This document shows positions 1 through 6,994 of a stretch of 64,000 nt of DNA, in pieces. Position 1 is the first letter of the stretch; each line of letters begins with the position of its first letter. The notes under the pieces were generated by a model. The model was not told the DNA's origin. It searched no databases and saw only the letters and a program-made list of their open reading frames with translations. This DNA comes from Acidobacteriota bacterium (GTDB taxonomy: Bacteria; Acidobacteriota; Vicinamibacteria; Vicinamibacterales; UBA2999). The stretch covers positions 142,873 through 206,872 of the forward strand of contig JAGNJW010000006.1 in assembly GCA_018000455.1 (NCBI GenBank). The letters run 5' to 3'. The translations under genes and the position numbers were made by a program.

Positions 1-1296
1 GGCTACGACGCCAACGGCAGCCGCGTCTCGCAGACGACAGCAGGCGCGCTGCGCAGCTTCAGCTGGGACGGCAACCGGCGGCTGGTCGGGGTGACTGACG
101 TGTCGGGTTCGCGCCGGTTCAGCTACGACGCCGACGGACACCGCGTCGCGCGCGAGGCCGGCGGCCAGACGACGCGCTACCTGATCGATGCCTACAACCC
201 GACGGGACTGGAACAGGTGCTCGAGGAGCGCGACAGCGTCGCCGGCCTCACCGCGCGCTACACGCTCGGCGTGACGCGCCTGTCGATGACCCGCGGCGGC
301 ACCGTATCGTTCTACCAGACGGATGCACTCGGCAGCACGCGCCTGCTCACCGACGCGACCGGCGCCGCCTCAGACGCTTACGGCTACGACGCGTTCGGTA
401 TGACGACGGTGGCGGTCGGGCCCACGGCGAACACGTTCCGTTTCGCCGGTGAGGAGCAGGACGCCGACCACGACCTCTACAACCTGCGCGCGCGTTGGAT
501 GGATCCGTCGACGGGACGGTTCGTGTCGCGCGACCCGTTCGCCGGCGTTCCGGAGCGACCGACCTCGCTGCATAAGTATCAGTATGGCGACCTCGATCCG
601 GTGAGCAACCGCGACCCTCTGGGGCTCTACACGCTGGGCGAGGCCATGACGGTGCAGGCACTGCACGGGAACCTGACCACGCTGTCCGTTAGCGCGCTGC
701 GCGTCTATAACATCCTCGACACCGTGAGTGACATCCTCACGGTCGTGAAGATGATTGGCAGCATGATGAGTGGCGGCGTGGCGGGCCTGGTCGCCATGCC
801 ACCGGGTGTCTCACTCGATGCCCTGACCAACTACAACCCGGCCGTCAAGCGCCTCGACGTCGAGGGGGCCGCCAATGCTCTCGAGCAGAACATGGGGACC
901 ATCCTGAGCAAGGCCAGGACGCCGTGGGTCAACTTCCTGGCAACCGAAGGGCGCAAGACCGAAGCGTTCCTGTTCTACCTTCCCAGCCTGATCTCGCATC
1001 CATCGATTCCGCTGACGATTCCGGGCGCCGACGTTGGGTTCGGGCGACACAAGATTCGCGTTCGCGCAGTACTCGGTGGCTGCGGCCTCAGTCGAGTCAT
1101 AGGTGCCGGGATGCAGATCAACGCTTCGATGGGCGGGCGGGAGCCACTGAAGCAGATTTGGCGCATGAGCTACAACCCGTTGGGCACTGGAGCGGCGCTG
1201 CCGTCCGGTGGCGTCGGTTGCGCGCAGTCGCCCCTCGATAGCTGGCACGACCGCCCCGGCTTCGAATACCTGTTCCACGTGCTGAAACCGCGATGA
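1..1296 (+). CDS. RHS-repeat protein, 3' part (start lies outside the window)
   Basis: The frame is open from base 1, so the gene begins upstream. The visible part starts in YD-repeat sequence (GYDANGSR, FSYDADGHRV) and runs into the RHS-associated core (YNLRARWMDPSTGRFVSRDP), which ends at the conserved DPLGL near base 625. RHS/YD proteins are large secreted shells, many with a variable C-terminal toxin after the core. About 220 residues follow the core here. They begin with a hydrophobic helical part (bases ~640-810) and end in a more soluble part with one Cys-rich patch (GGCGLSR, GVGCAQ). I recognise no nuclease, deaminase or protease motif in this tail. No immunity-like gene follows; the next 500 bases look decayed. 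The RHS assignment is firm and the role of the tail is unknown. Confidence 0.9.
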   Translation, partial: GYDANGSRVSQTTAGALRSFSWDGNRRLVGVTDVSGSRRFSYDADGHRVAREAGGQTTRYLIDAYNPTGLEQVLEERDSVAGLTARYTLGVTRLSMTRGGTVSFYQTDALGSTRLLTDATGAASDAYGYDAFGMTTVAVGPTANTFRFAGEEQDADHDLYNLRARWMDPSTGRFVSRDPFAGVPERPTSLHKYQYGDLDPVSNRDPLGLYTLGEAMTVQALHGNLTTLSVSALRVYNILDTVSDILTVVKMIGSMMSGGVAGLVAMPPGVSLDALTNYNPAVKRLDVEGAANALEQNMGTILSKARTPWVNFLATEGRKTEAFLFYLPSLISHPSIPLTIPGADVGFGRHKIRVRAVLGGCGLSRVIGAGMQINASMGGREPLKQIWRMSYNPLGTGAALPSGGVGCAQSPLDSWHDRPGFEYLFHVLKPR

Positions 1297-1299
1297 CGA

Positions 1300-1750
1300 C
1301 GGCGCGTCTTCGTGGGTCTCGATGGAGGCCGGCCAGCCCCGACTCGTGGATGCCTGGCGCGAGGCCCTCGAGCATCACCTGCAGGCGCTCGCTGCGGTTG
1401 TGGACGCCGGCCCGGCTCGCCCGCGGACCCACGACGGCATCCACGCGCGGCAGTGGCGATCCGAGTTCGTGCGAGTAGACGGTGAGATCGATCGGATAGA
1501 GCGCCGCCGGATCGCTGCCGGGCGTTTGCAGCTCCAGCTCGGCCTGGACGAAGACGCGCTGCCCCGCTTCCACGCGCACGAGCACCGTGCTCGTCGGTAC
1601 GACCTGCAGCTCAGGGGAAAAGGATGCAGCGTCGGCCCCGAGGTGCCTGCACCCGTGCCGTCAACAGCCACTTGGTAGGGCTGCGTCGACGTCCACGTCC
1701 ACGGGATCGGTTCGTTGACGGGACGATTGGTCACGGTCCCTTGAGGCAGG
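1300..1750 (-). pseudogene. Possible decayed gene between the RHS gene and the sigma factor
   Basis: There is no intact + strand gene in 1297-1842. On the minus strand two adjacent frames give protein-like sequence: bases ~1750-1620 read TVTNRPVNEPIPWTW and PYQVAVDGTG, and bases ~1610-1300 in another frame read VLVRVEAGQRVFVQAELEL and YPIDLTVYSHELG. Joining them needs one frameshift near 1620-1640. The alternating hydrophobic pattern suggests a beta-rich exported domain, but I cannot name a family. Chance open frames are common at this GC content, so this is tentative. Confidence 0.3.
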
Positions 1751-1812
1751 AAGCTGCCCCCCGAACGACGTGGCGCAGGAGCTCGGGCAATTCGCTCACC
1801 GCTGGCGTGAGC

Positions 1813-1818
1813 TAAAAT
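1813..1818 (+). promoter_or_regulatory. -10-like element (TAAAAT) before the sigma factor
   Basis: TAAAAT stands out in GC-rich sequence, 24 nt before the ATG at 1843. No convincing -35 box is visible. Confidence 0.45.
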
Positions 1819-1842
1819 TGGCCGCGTTCCCGCCATGTCTCA

Positions 1843-2415
1843 ATGAGTGACGTCACCCGCCTGCTCGAGCGCTGGAACGCCGGGGATTCGGCCGCCATGG
1901 CGGAGCTGCTCTCGGCCGTCTACGACGAGCTGCGGCGCGTGGCCGACCGCATGATGCGCAGCGAACGGGACGGACACACGCTGCAGCCGACGGCGCTCGT
2001 CAACGAGCTCTACGTGAAGTTCGCCGCGCTGCGCGACCTGCGACTCGAGAACCGCCGGCACTTCTACGGCGCCGCCGGCGAGGCCATGCGCCGCATCCTG
2101 GTGGACCACGCCCGCGCGCGGAAGGCCAAGAAGCGCGGCGGCGCCGACGCCATCCGCGTGCCGCTCGAGGACGTCCCCGAGCACGAGCTGGCGGCGGCAT
2201 CGGCGCTCGACTACGAGCGCCTGGACGCGGCCCTGGCCGCGCTCCGGACGCTCTCGCCCGAGCGGGCCGCGGTGGTGGACCTGCGCTACTTCGCGGGCCT
2301 GTCGATCGCTGACACCGCCGAGGTGCTCGAGATCTCGCCCGCCACGGTCGTCCGGCACTGGACGTTCGCCCGCGCCTGGCTCTTCCGCGAGATGCAGGAT
2401 CGCCCGGACGCGTGA
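1843..2415 (+). CDS. ECF-type RNA polymerase sigma factor (Sigma70_ECF family)
   Basis: 190 residues, the normal length for this family. Region 2 begins with VTRLLERWNAGD and continues through LQPTALVNELYVKF and HFYGAAGEAMRRILVDHAR, followed by the family's KKRGG block. Region 4 carries the helix-turn-helix ISPATVVRHWTFARAWLFREM near the C-terminus. The family directs core polymerase to a dedicated promoter set. It ends 6 nt before a Ser/Thr kinase gene, so the two are very likely co-transcribed and the kinase probably controls the sigma factor; no anti-sigma gene is adjacent. The ATG at 1843 is chosen because the ATG at 1834 runs into a stop within three codons. Confidence 0.92.
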   Translation: MSDVTRLLERWNAGDSAAMAELLSAVYDELRRVADRMMRSERDGHTLQPTALVNELYVKFAALRDLRLENRRHFYGAAGEAMRRILVDHARARKAKKRGGADAIRVPLEDVPEHELAAASALDYERLDAALAALRTLSPERAAVVDLRYFAGLSIADTAEVLEISPATVVRHWTFARAWLFREMQDRPDA

Positions 2416-2421
2416 CGCGCC

Positions 2422-4875
2422 ATGGCGCCGCACGACTGGAATCGCATCGACGACCTCTTCCAAGCCGCGCTCGGCGTTGCGCCCGAGGACCGCGCGGGGT
2501 TCATAGACGCCGCATGCGCGGATGACGAGGATACCGCCCGCGAAGTGCGGGCGCTCGTCGATGCCCACGGCGCGGCGATAGGGTTTCTCGAGCCGTTGGG
2601 CGTGGCGCCAGGCGACGGTGCCTCCACCGACCTCGCGCCGCTGGCCGCCGGGTTGCGTGTGGGGGCCTACGAGGTGGTGCGCGAGATCGGGCGTGGCGGG
2701 ATGGGCGCGGTGTACCTGGGGCGTCGCGCCGACGGCCAGTTCGCCCAGCGAGTGGCGATCAAGGTCATGAGCGCCACCATCGTCGACAGCGACGCGACCA
2801 GACGCTTCGAGGCGGAGCGGCGCATCCTGGCCGGGCTGCAGCATGCCGGCATCGTCTCGCTCATCGACGGCGGCACCACCGCTGCCGGACAGCCGTATCT
2901 CATCACCGAGTTCGTGGACGGTGTGCCCCTCACCGCCGCGGCCCGGGCACGGATGCTGCCGCTCGTCGACCGACTCCGACTCTTCCGCAAGGTGTGCGAT
3001 GCCGTGCATCACGCCCATCAGCACGGCGTCGTGCACCGCGATCTCAAGCCGGCCAACGTGCTGGTGACCGACGACGGTACCGTGAAGGTCCTCGACTTCG
3101 GTGTCGCGAAGCTCGTCGAACCAGGGGCGCCCGACCTGACGCGCGACAGCGCGTTCGCGGCGCCGCTGACACTCAACTACGCCAGCCCCGAGCAGTTGCG
3201 CGGTCAGCCGGTGACGACGGCATCGGACGTCTACGCCCTCGGCGTCCTGCTGCACGAGCTGGTGGCCGGCGTGCGACCGCGGGATCTGGAAGGCCGGCCC
3301 CTCGACGAGGCCCTGCGCGACGTGCTCGAGCATCCGACGCTGCGCCCGAGCGTGGCCGCCGGACGGGCGCTCGACCTGCCGTATGCGGCGGCGGCCCTGC
3401 GCGGCGATCTCGACGCCATCGTGCTGAAGGCGCTGCGCGTCGAGCCGGCGGCGCGGTATGCGTCGGCCGACGAGCTGTCGCGCGACCTGGGACGCGTACT
3501 GAACGGCGATCCCGTCACGGCGCGCGAGCCGTCGCTCGGCTACGTGGCGAGCCGGCTCGTGCGCCGTCACCGCGCTGCCGCCACGGTGGCGGCACTGGCC
3601 GCGATCGGCGTGATGGCGGCCCTCGCCGTGGCCGTGACGCAGTATCGACAGGCCGAGTCGGCGCGCGCCGAAGCCGAAGCACGCTTCGCGGACGTCCGTG
3701 CGATGGCCAACGGCCTCATCTTCCGCCTCGACGATGCCGTTCGCACCAAGAGCCCGACCGAGGCCCGCCAGCTGATCGTGGCCGATGCCCTGCAGTACCT
3801 CGATCGTCTGGCCGCGTCGTCGTCGGAACCGGCGCTGCGGCTCGAACTGGCGCTCGGCTACCGCCGCATCGCCGACATCCAGGGTGGGCCCAACGTGGCC
3901 AATCTCGGCGATCGCGAGGGGGCGGCGGCGAGCGCGCGCAAGGCCGCGGCCGTGCTCGAGGCCCTCGAGCGCGAAGGGGCAGAACGGGAACGGACGCTCG
4001 AGGCGCTGGTGGCGACCTACCGCCTGCTCTCCACGGTGGTGCCGCTCGCCGATCGGCCGGCGCTGGCGAAGGCAGCGGTAGCCGCCGCCGAGCGCCGCGT
4101 CGCCGTCAACCGCACGGACGAGGCCCGTGTGTCGCTGGCGTCGGCCTACTTCTCGATGGCGGTGGTGGCCGAGTCGACCGACAAGCGCGCGCACTTCGAA
4201 GCCGCCGGACGAGAGTTCGAGGCCCTGCTGGCCGAGGCGCCCGACGACGCCCAGCGCATGCGCAACGTGGCGCTCGTCTCCAAGAACCTGGTCGATATCT
4301 ACAATCTGCAGGGCGCGCGGGCCGAGGCCGACGGGCATGCCGCCCGCGCGGCAGAGCTCGATGCCGCACGCCTGGCCAAGGCGCCGAATGACCGGCAGAC
4401 GCGGCTCGATGCCGCCATCTCGTTTGCGCAACTGGGCACCCGGCAGCGGGACGAGCGCGAGCGGCTCGCGCTCTACGAACGCAGCCTGGCCTTGCGCGAG
4501 CAGGTGGCGGCGGAGGATCCGTCCGACCGCTTCGCGCGCCTGCTGCTCCGGCGTTCGCTGGCGCAGGTGGCGCGCGCGCGATTCCTGCTGGGGGACTGGG
4601 CGCCGGCGAGGGCCGACGCGCGCCGGGCCGTAGAACTCTTCGCGGGCGACGCCTCGGTCGATGCCGCAGACCGGCAGTGGCGGGGCTGGGCCCACCTGAT
4701 TCTCGCCGACGCCACCGTGATCCATCCGGTGAGCGCTTGCGCGCATCTCCGTCAGGCGGTCGAGGACTTCGGCGCGGTCGCCGCCGTGATGTCCGTGCCG
4801 ACCGCCGACGTCACTCGGGTGCAGGCGCGGATGCCGGGCTGTGCGGCAGGTGCGAGCCCGCCGGCAGCGCGCTGA
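2422..4875 (+). CDS. Membrane Ser/Thr protein kinase with C-terminal TPR region
   Basis: 817 residues. An N-terminal helical segment (1-75) precedes a Hanks-type kinase domain (about 83-350) with glycine loop GRGGMGAVYLG, ATP lysine K114 in VAIKV, catalytic loop HRDLKPAN (D207) and DFG at 225-227. A single membrane helix follows at about 385-407. The remaining ~400 residues are Ala/Leu/Arg-rich helical repeats of TPR type, probably outside the cytoplasm or at the membrane face as a sensor or docking region. All catalytic residues are present, so the kinase should be active. It lies 6 nt after the ECF sigma gene, whose product is the obvious substrate candidate by analogy with known sigma/kinase pairs; that link is inferred. 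Confidence 0.92.
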   Translation: MAPHDWNRIDDLFQAALGVAPEDRAGFIDAACADDEDTAREVRALVDAHGAAIGFLEPLGVAPGDGASTDLAPLAAGLRVGAYEVVREIGRGGMGAVYLGRRADGQFAQRVAIKVMSATIVDSDATRRFEAERRILAGLQHAGIVSLIDGGTTAAGQPYLITEFVDGVPLTAAARARMLPLVDRLRLFRKVCDAVHHAHQHGVVHRDLKPANVLVTDDGTVKVLDFGVAKLVEPGAPDLTRDSAFAAPLTLNYASPEQLRGQPVTTASDVYALGVLLHELVAGVRPRDLEGRPLDEALRDVLEHPTLRPSVAAGRALDLPYAAAALRGDLDAIVLKALRVEPAARYASADELSRDLGRVLNGDPVTAREPSLGYVASRLVRRHRAAATVAALAAIGVMAALAVAVTQYRQAESARAEAEARFADVRAMANGLIFRLDDAVRTKSPTEARQLIVADALQYLDRLAASSSEPALRLELALGYRRIADIQGGPNVANLGDREGAAASARKAAAVLEALEREGAERERTLEALVATYRLLSTVVPLADRPALAKAAVAAAERRVAVNRTDEARVSLASAYFSMAVVAESTDKRAHFEAAGREFEALLAEAPDDAQRMRNVALVSKNLVDIYNLQGARAEADGHAARAAELDAARLAKAPNDRQTRLDAAISFAQLGTRQRDERERLALYERSLALREQVAAEDPSDRFARLLLRRSLAQVARARFLLGDWAPARADARRAVELFAGDASVDAADRQWRGWAHLILADATVIHPVSACAHLRQAVEDFGAVAAVMSVPTADVTRVQARMPGCAAGASPPAAR

Positions 4876-4947
4876 CTGACGCATCCATGGCGGCGGCCGC
4901 CGACAGCGTCTTCGAGGGAGAGTCCGGTGCTCGCTGCCCGAGGCCGC

Positions 4948-4953
4948 TAGAAT
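4948..4953 (+). promoter_or_regulatory. -10-like element (TAGAAT) before ilvA
   Basis: TAGAAT ends 9 nt before the GTG start at 4963. If used, transcription would begin at or next to the start codon, giving a leaderless mRNA; no Shine-Dalgarno sequence is seen. Confidence 0.5.
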
Positions 4954-4962
4954 GGCGGTACC

Positions 4963-6501
4963 GTGCCTTCTCCCGCCGCCCTGTCACAACTGCTCCAGGA
5001 CATCCTGACCAGCCGCGTCTACGACGTGGCCAGGGAAACCCCCCTCGACGTCGCGCCCAGGCTGTCGCGCCGGTGTGGCCGCGAGGTGCTGCTCAAGCGT
5101 GAGGACCTGCAGCCCGTGTTCAGCTTCAAGCTGCGCGGCGCCTACAACAAGATCGCGCACCTGACGGCGGCCGAGCGCGCCCGCGGCGTCATCACCGCCA
5201 GCGCCGGAAATCACGCCCAAGGCGTGGCGTTCTCGTCGAGGAAGCTCGGCCTGCGCGCCGTCATCGTCATGCCGCAGACCACGCCCCAGATCAAGGTCGA
5301 CGCGGTGAAGGACATGGGCGCCGAGGTCGTGCTCTCGGGCGATAGCTACGCCGACGCTCAGGCGCACTGCGACTCGATCGTCGCAGGCACCGGTATGGTG
5401 TTCGTGCACCCCTTCGACGATCCACTGGTGATCGCCGGTCAGGGCACGGTGGGAGCTGAGATTCTCAGGCACAGCCAGGACCGCCTGTCGACGGTGTTCG
5501 TGCCGGTGGGCGGCGGCGGGCTCATCGCCGGCATCGCCGGCTATCTCAAGGCCGTCCGTCCCGATGTGCGCGTCGTTGGGGTCGAGCCCTTCGAGGCCGA
5601 CGCCATGTACCGATCGCTCGAGGCGGGCACCCGTGTGCGGCTCGACCACGTCGGCATCTTTGCCGATGGCGTGGCCGTGCGCGAGGTGGGCGCGCGGACG
5701 TTTCCCATCGTGCAGCAGACGGTCGATGAGATCGTGCGGGTGACCAACGACGAGATCTGTGCCGCGATCAAGGACGTGTTCGACGACACGCGCAGCGTGA
5801 TGGAGCCGGCCGGCGCACTGGCCGTGGCCGGCATGAAGGTGTGGGCGGGCCGCGGCGGCGCCGGCGGGCAGTCGCTGGTGGCGGTGTTGAGTGGCGCCAA
5901 CATGAACTTCGACCGCTTGCGCTTCGTGGCCGAACGCGCCGAGGTGGGCGAGGCGCGCGAGGCGCTGCTGGCCGTGACGATACCCGAGCGCCCGGGCGGC
6001 TTCCGCGAGTTCTGCGGCGCGATGGGGCGGCGCGTCGTGACCGAGTTCAACTACCGGCTCAACGGACGCGATCAGGCGCACATCTTCGTGGGCGTGGCCA
6101 CCGAGTCGCGCGAGGATGGCCGGGCGCTGGCGGCGTCGCTCAACGCGCGTGGCTACACGACCGAGGATCTGACCGACAACGAGATGGCCAAGCTGCACGT
6201 CCGCCACATGGTTGGCGGCCATGCGCCCGGTGTGCGCCACGAGCGGCTGTGCCGGTTCGAGTTTCCCGAGCGCCCGGGCGCCCTGACCGGGTTTCTCGAC
6301 AAGCTGGCCGGCCGATGGAACATCAGCCTGTTCCACTACCGCAATCACGGCGCCGACTTCGGCCGCGTCCTCGCCGGTTTCGAGGTGGAAGATCAGGACC
6401 TGGCGGCCTTTACCAGCTTCCTCGACGGACTCGGATACGCCTACGCTGCGGAGCGCGCCAACCCCGCCTACACGTTCTTCCTGGGCTCAGGCCGCACGTA
6501 G
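4963..6501 (+). CDS. ilvA: Threonine ammonia-lyase, biosynthetic (threonine dehydratase)
   Basis: 512 residues, the length of the long biosynthetic IlvA. It deaminates threonine to 2-oxobutanoate, the first step of isoleucine synthesis, with PLP. The N-terminal PLP domain has the Schiff-base lysine K56 in FSFKLRGAYNK, the SAGNHAQGVA loop and the phosphate-binding GGGGLIAG. The C-terminal third (about 330-505) has two ACT-like regulatory domains, each opening with a PERPG-type sequence (IPERPGGFREF, FPERPGALTGF), so isoleucine feedback is expected. The GTG start at 4963 follows a TAGAAT box with no room for a normal leader. ridA follows 20 nt downstream and is functionally linked. Confidence 0.95.
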   Translation: MPSPAALSQLLQDILTSRVYDVARETPLDVAPRLSRRCGREVLLKREDLQPVFSFKLRGAYNKIAHLTAAERARGVITASAGNHAQGVAFSSRKLGLRAVIVMPQTTPQIKVDAVKDMGAEVVLSGDSYADAQAHCDSIVAGTGMVFVHPFDDPLVIAGQGTVGAEILRHSQDRLSTVFVPVGGGGLIAGIAGYLKAVRPDVRVVGVEPFEADAMYRSLEAGTRVRLDHVGIFADGVAVREVGARTFPIVQQTVDEIVRVTNDEICAAIKDVFDDTRSVMEPAGALAVAGMKVWAGRGGAGGQSLVAVLSGANMNFDRLRFVAERAEVGEAREALLAVTIPERPGGFREFCGAMGRRVVTEFNYRLNGRDQAHIFVGVATESREDGRALAASLNARGYTTEDLTDNEMAKLHVRHMVGGHAPGVRHERLCRFEFPERPGALTGFLDKLAGRWNISLFHYRNHGADFGRVLAGFEVEDQDLAAFTSFLDGLGYAYAAERANPAYTFFLGSGRT

Positions 6502-6508
6502 TCGGGCC

Positions 6509-6514
6509 TACACT
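6509..6514 (+). promoter_or_regulatory. -10-like element (TACACT) before ridA
   Basis: TACACT lies between ilvA and ridA, 7 nt before the ridA ATG, so ridA could have its own leaderless transcript in addition to read-through from ilvA. Confidence 0.4.
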
Positions 6515-6521
6515 GGCGCCC

Positions 6522-6911
6522 ATGCCCACCGTTGCCACCTCTACCCCGCCCGGCACGCCCGCCCCGATCGGCCCGTACAGCCACATCGCGCGCGTCGGGA
6601 CGTTCATCACGATCGGTGGCACGGCCGGCTTCGATCCGGTGACCGGAGCGCTCGCTGGGCCGGATGTGTCGTCGCAGACGCGGCGGATTCTCGAGTCGTT
6701 CCGCGTGATGCTGGCGTCTGTCGACTCCGACCTCGCCCACGTCGTGCACGTCAACGTGTTCCTGCGGCACATGACCGACTTCGACGCGATGAACCGCGCC
6801 TACGTCGAGGCGATGGGTGACCACCGTCCGGCTCGCACCGTCATCGGCGTCGCCGAGCTGCCGAAACCCAGCGTCCTGCTGACGATGAACCTGACCGCCG
6901 TCACCCTCTAG
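6522..6911 (+). CDS. ridA: RidA family enamine/imine deaminase
   Basis: 129 residues, the standard RidA (YjgF/UK114) length. The family hydrolyses reactive 2-aminoacrylate and 2-aminocrotonate, the enamine/imine products released by PLP dehydratases such as IlvA, protecting other PLP enzymes. The sequence shows the N-terminal PAPIGPYSHI segment, the VVHVNVFL strand and the catalytic arginine R105 in RPARTVIGV, at the same position as in the well-studied enterobacterial protein. It sits 20 nt after ilvA, which fits the metabolic pairing. The ATG at 6522 gives the family-length N-terminus. Confidence 0.93.
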   Translation: MPTVATSTPPGTPAPIGPYSHIARVGTFITIGGTAGFDPVTGALAGPDVSSQTRRILESFRVMLASVDSDLAHVVHVNVFLRHMTDFDAMNRAYVEAMGDHRPARTVIGVAELPKPSVLLTMNLTAVTL

Positions 6912-6914
6912 CGT

Positions 6915-6968
6915 CCCTGCCCCCGTTGGCACGAAATCAGCGCACTTTTCATGCCATTGGGGGCAGGG
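6915..6968. terminator. Long imperfect inverted repeat after ridA
   Basis: Arms 6915-6930 and 6953-6968 match at 14 of 16 positions (CCCTGCCCCC against GGGGGCAGGG, then TTGGC against GCCAT), with a 22-nt loop. It starts 3 nt after the ridA stop and ends 4 nt before the -10 element of the next gene. It has no T-tract, so intrinsic termination is uncertain. Confidence 0.5.
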
Positions 6969-6972
6969 CCGC

Positions 6973-6978
6973 TACAAT
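6973..6978 (+). promoter_or_regulatory. -10-like element (TACAAT) before the S15 hydrolase
   Basis: A consensus-like TACAAT lies 16 nt before the preferred ATG at 6995, directly after the inverted repeat. Confidence 0.5.
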
Positions 6979-6994
6979 GCCAATTGACCGTCAC

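Noticed and set aside
1840..4884. Minus-strand open frame of about 1,000 codons
   Set aside because: It lies exactly opposite the sigma and kinase genes, whose families are clear. The antisense protein is His/Arg-rich with no family features, a codon-bias shadow of GC-rich coding DNA.
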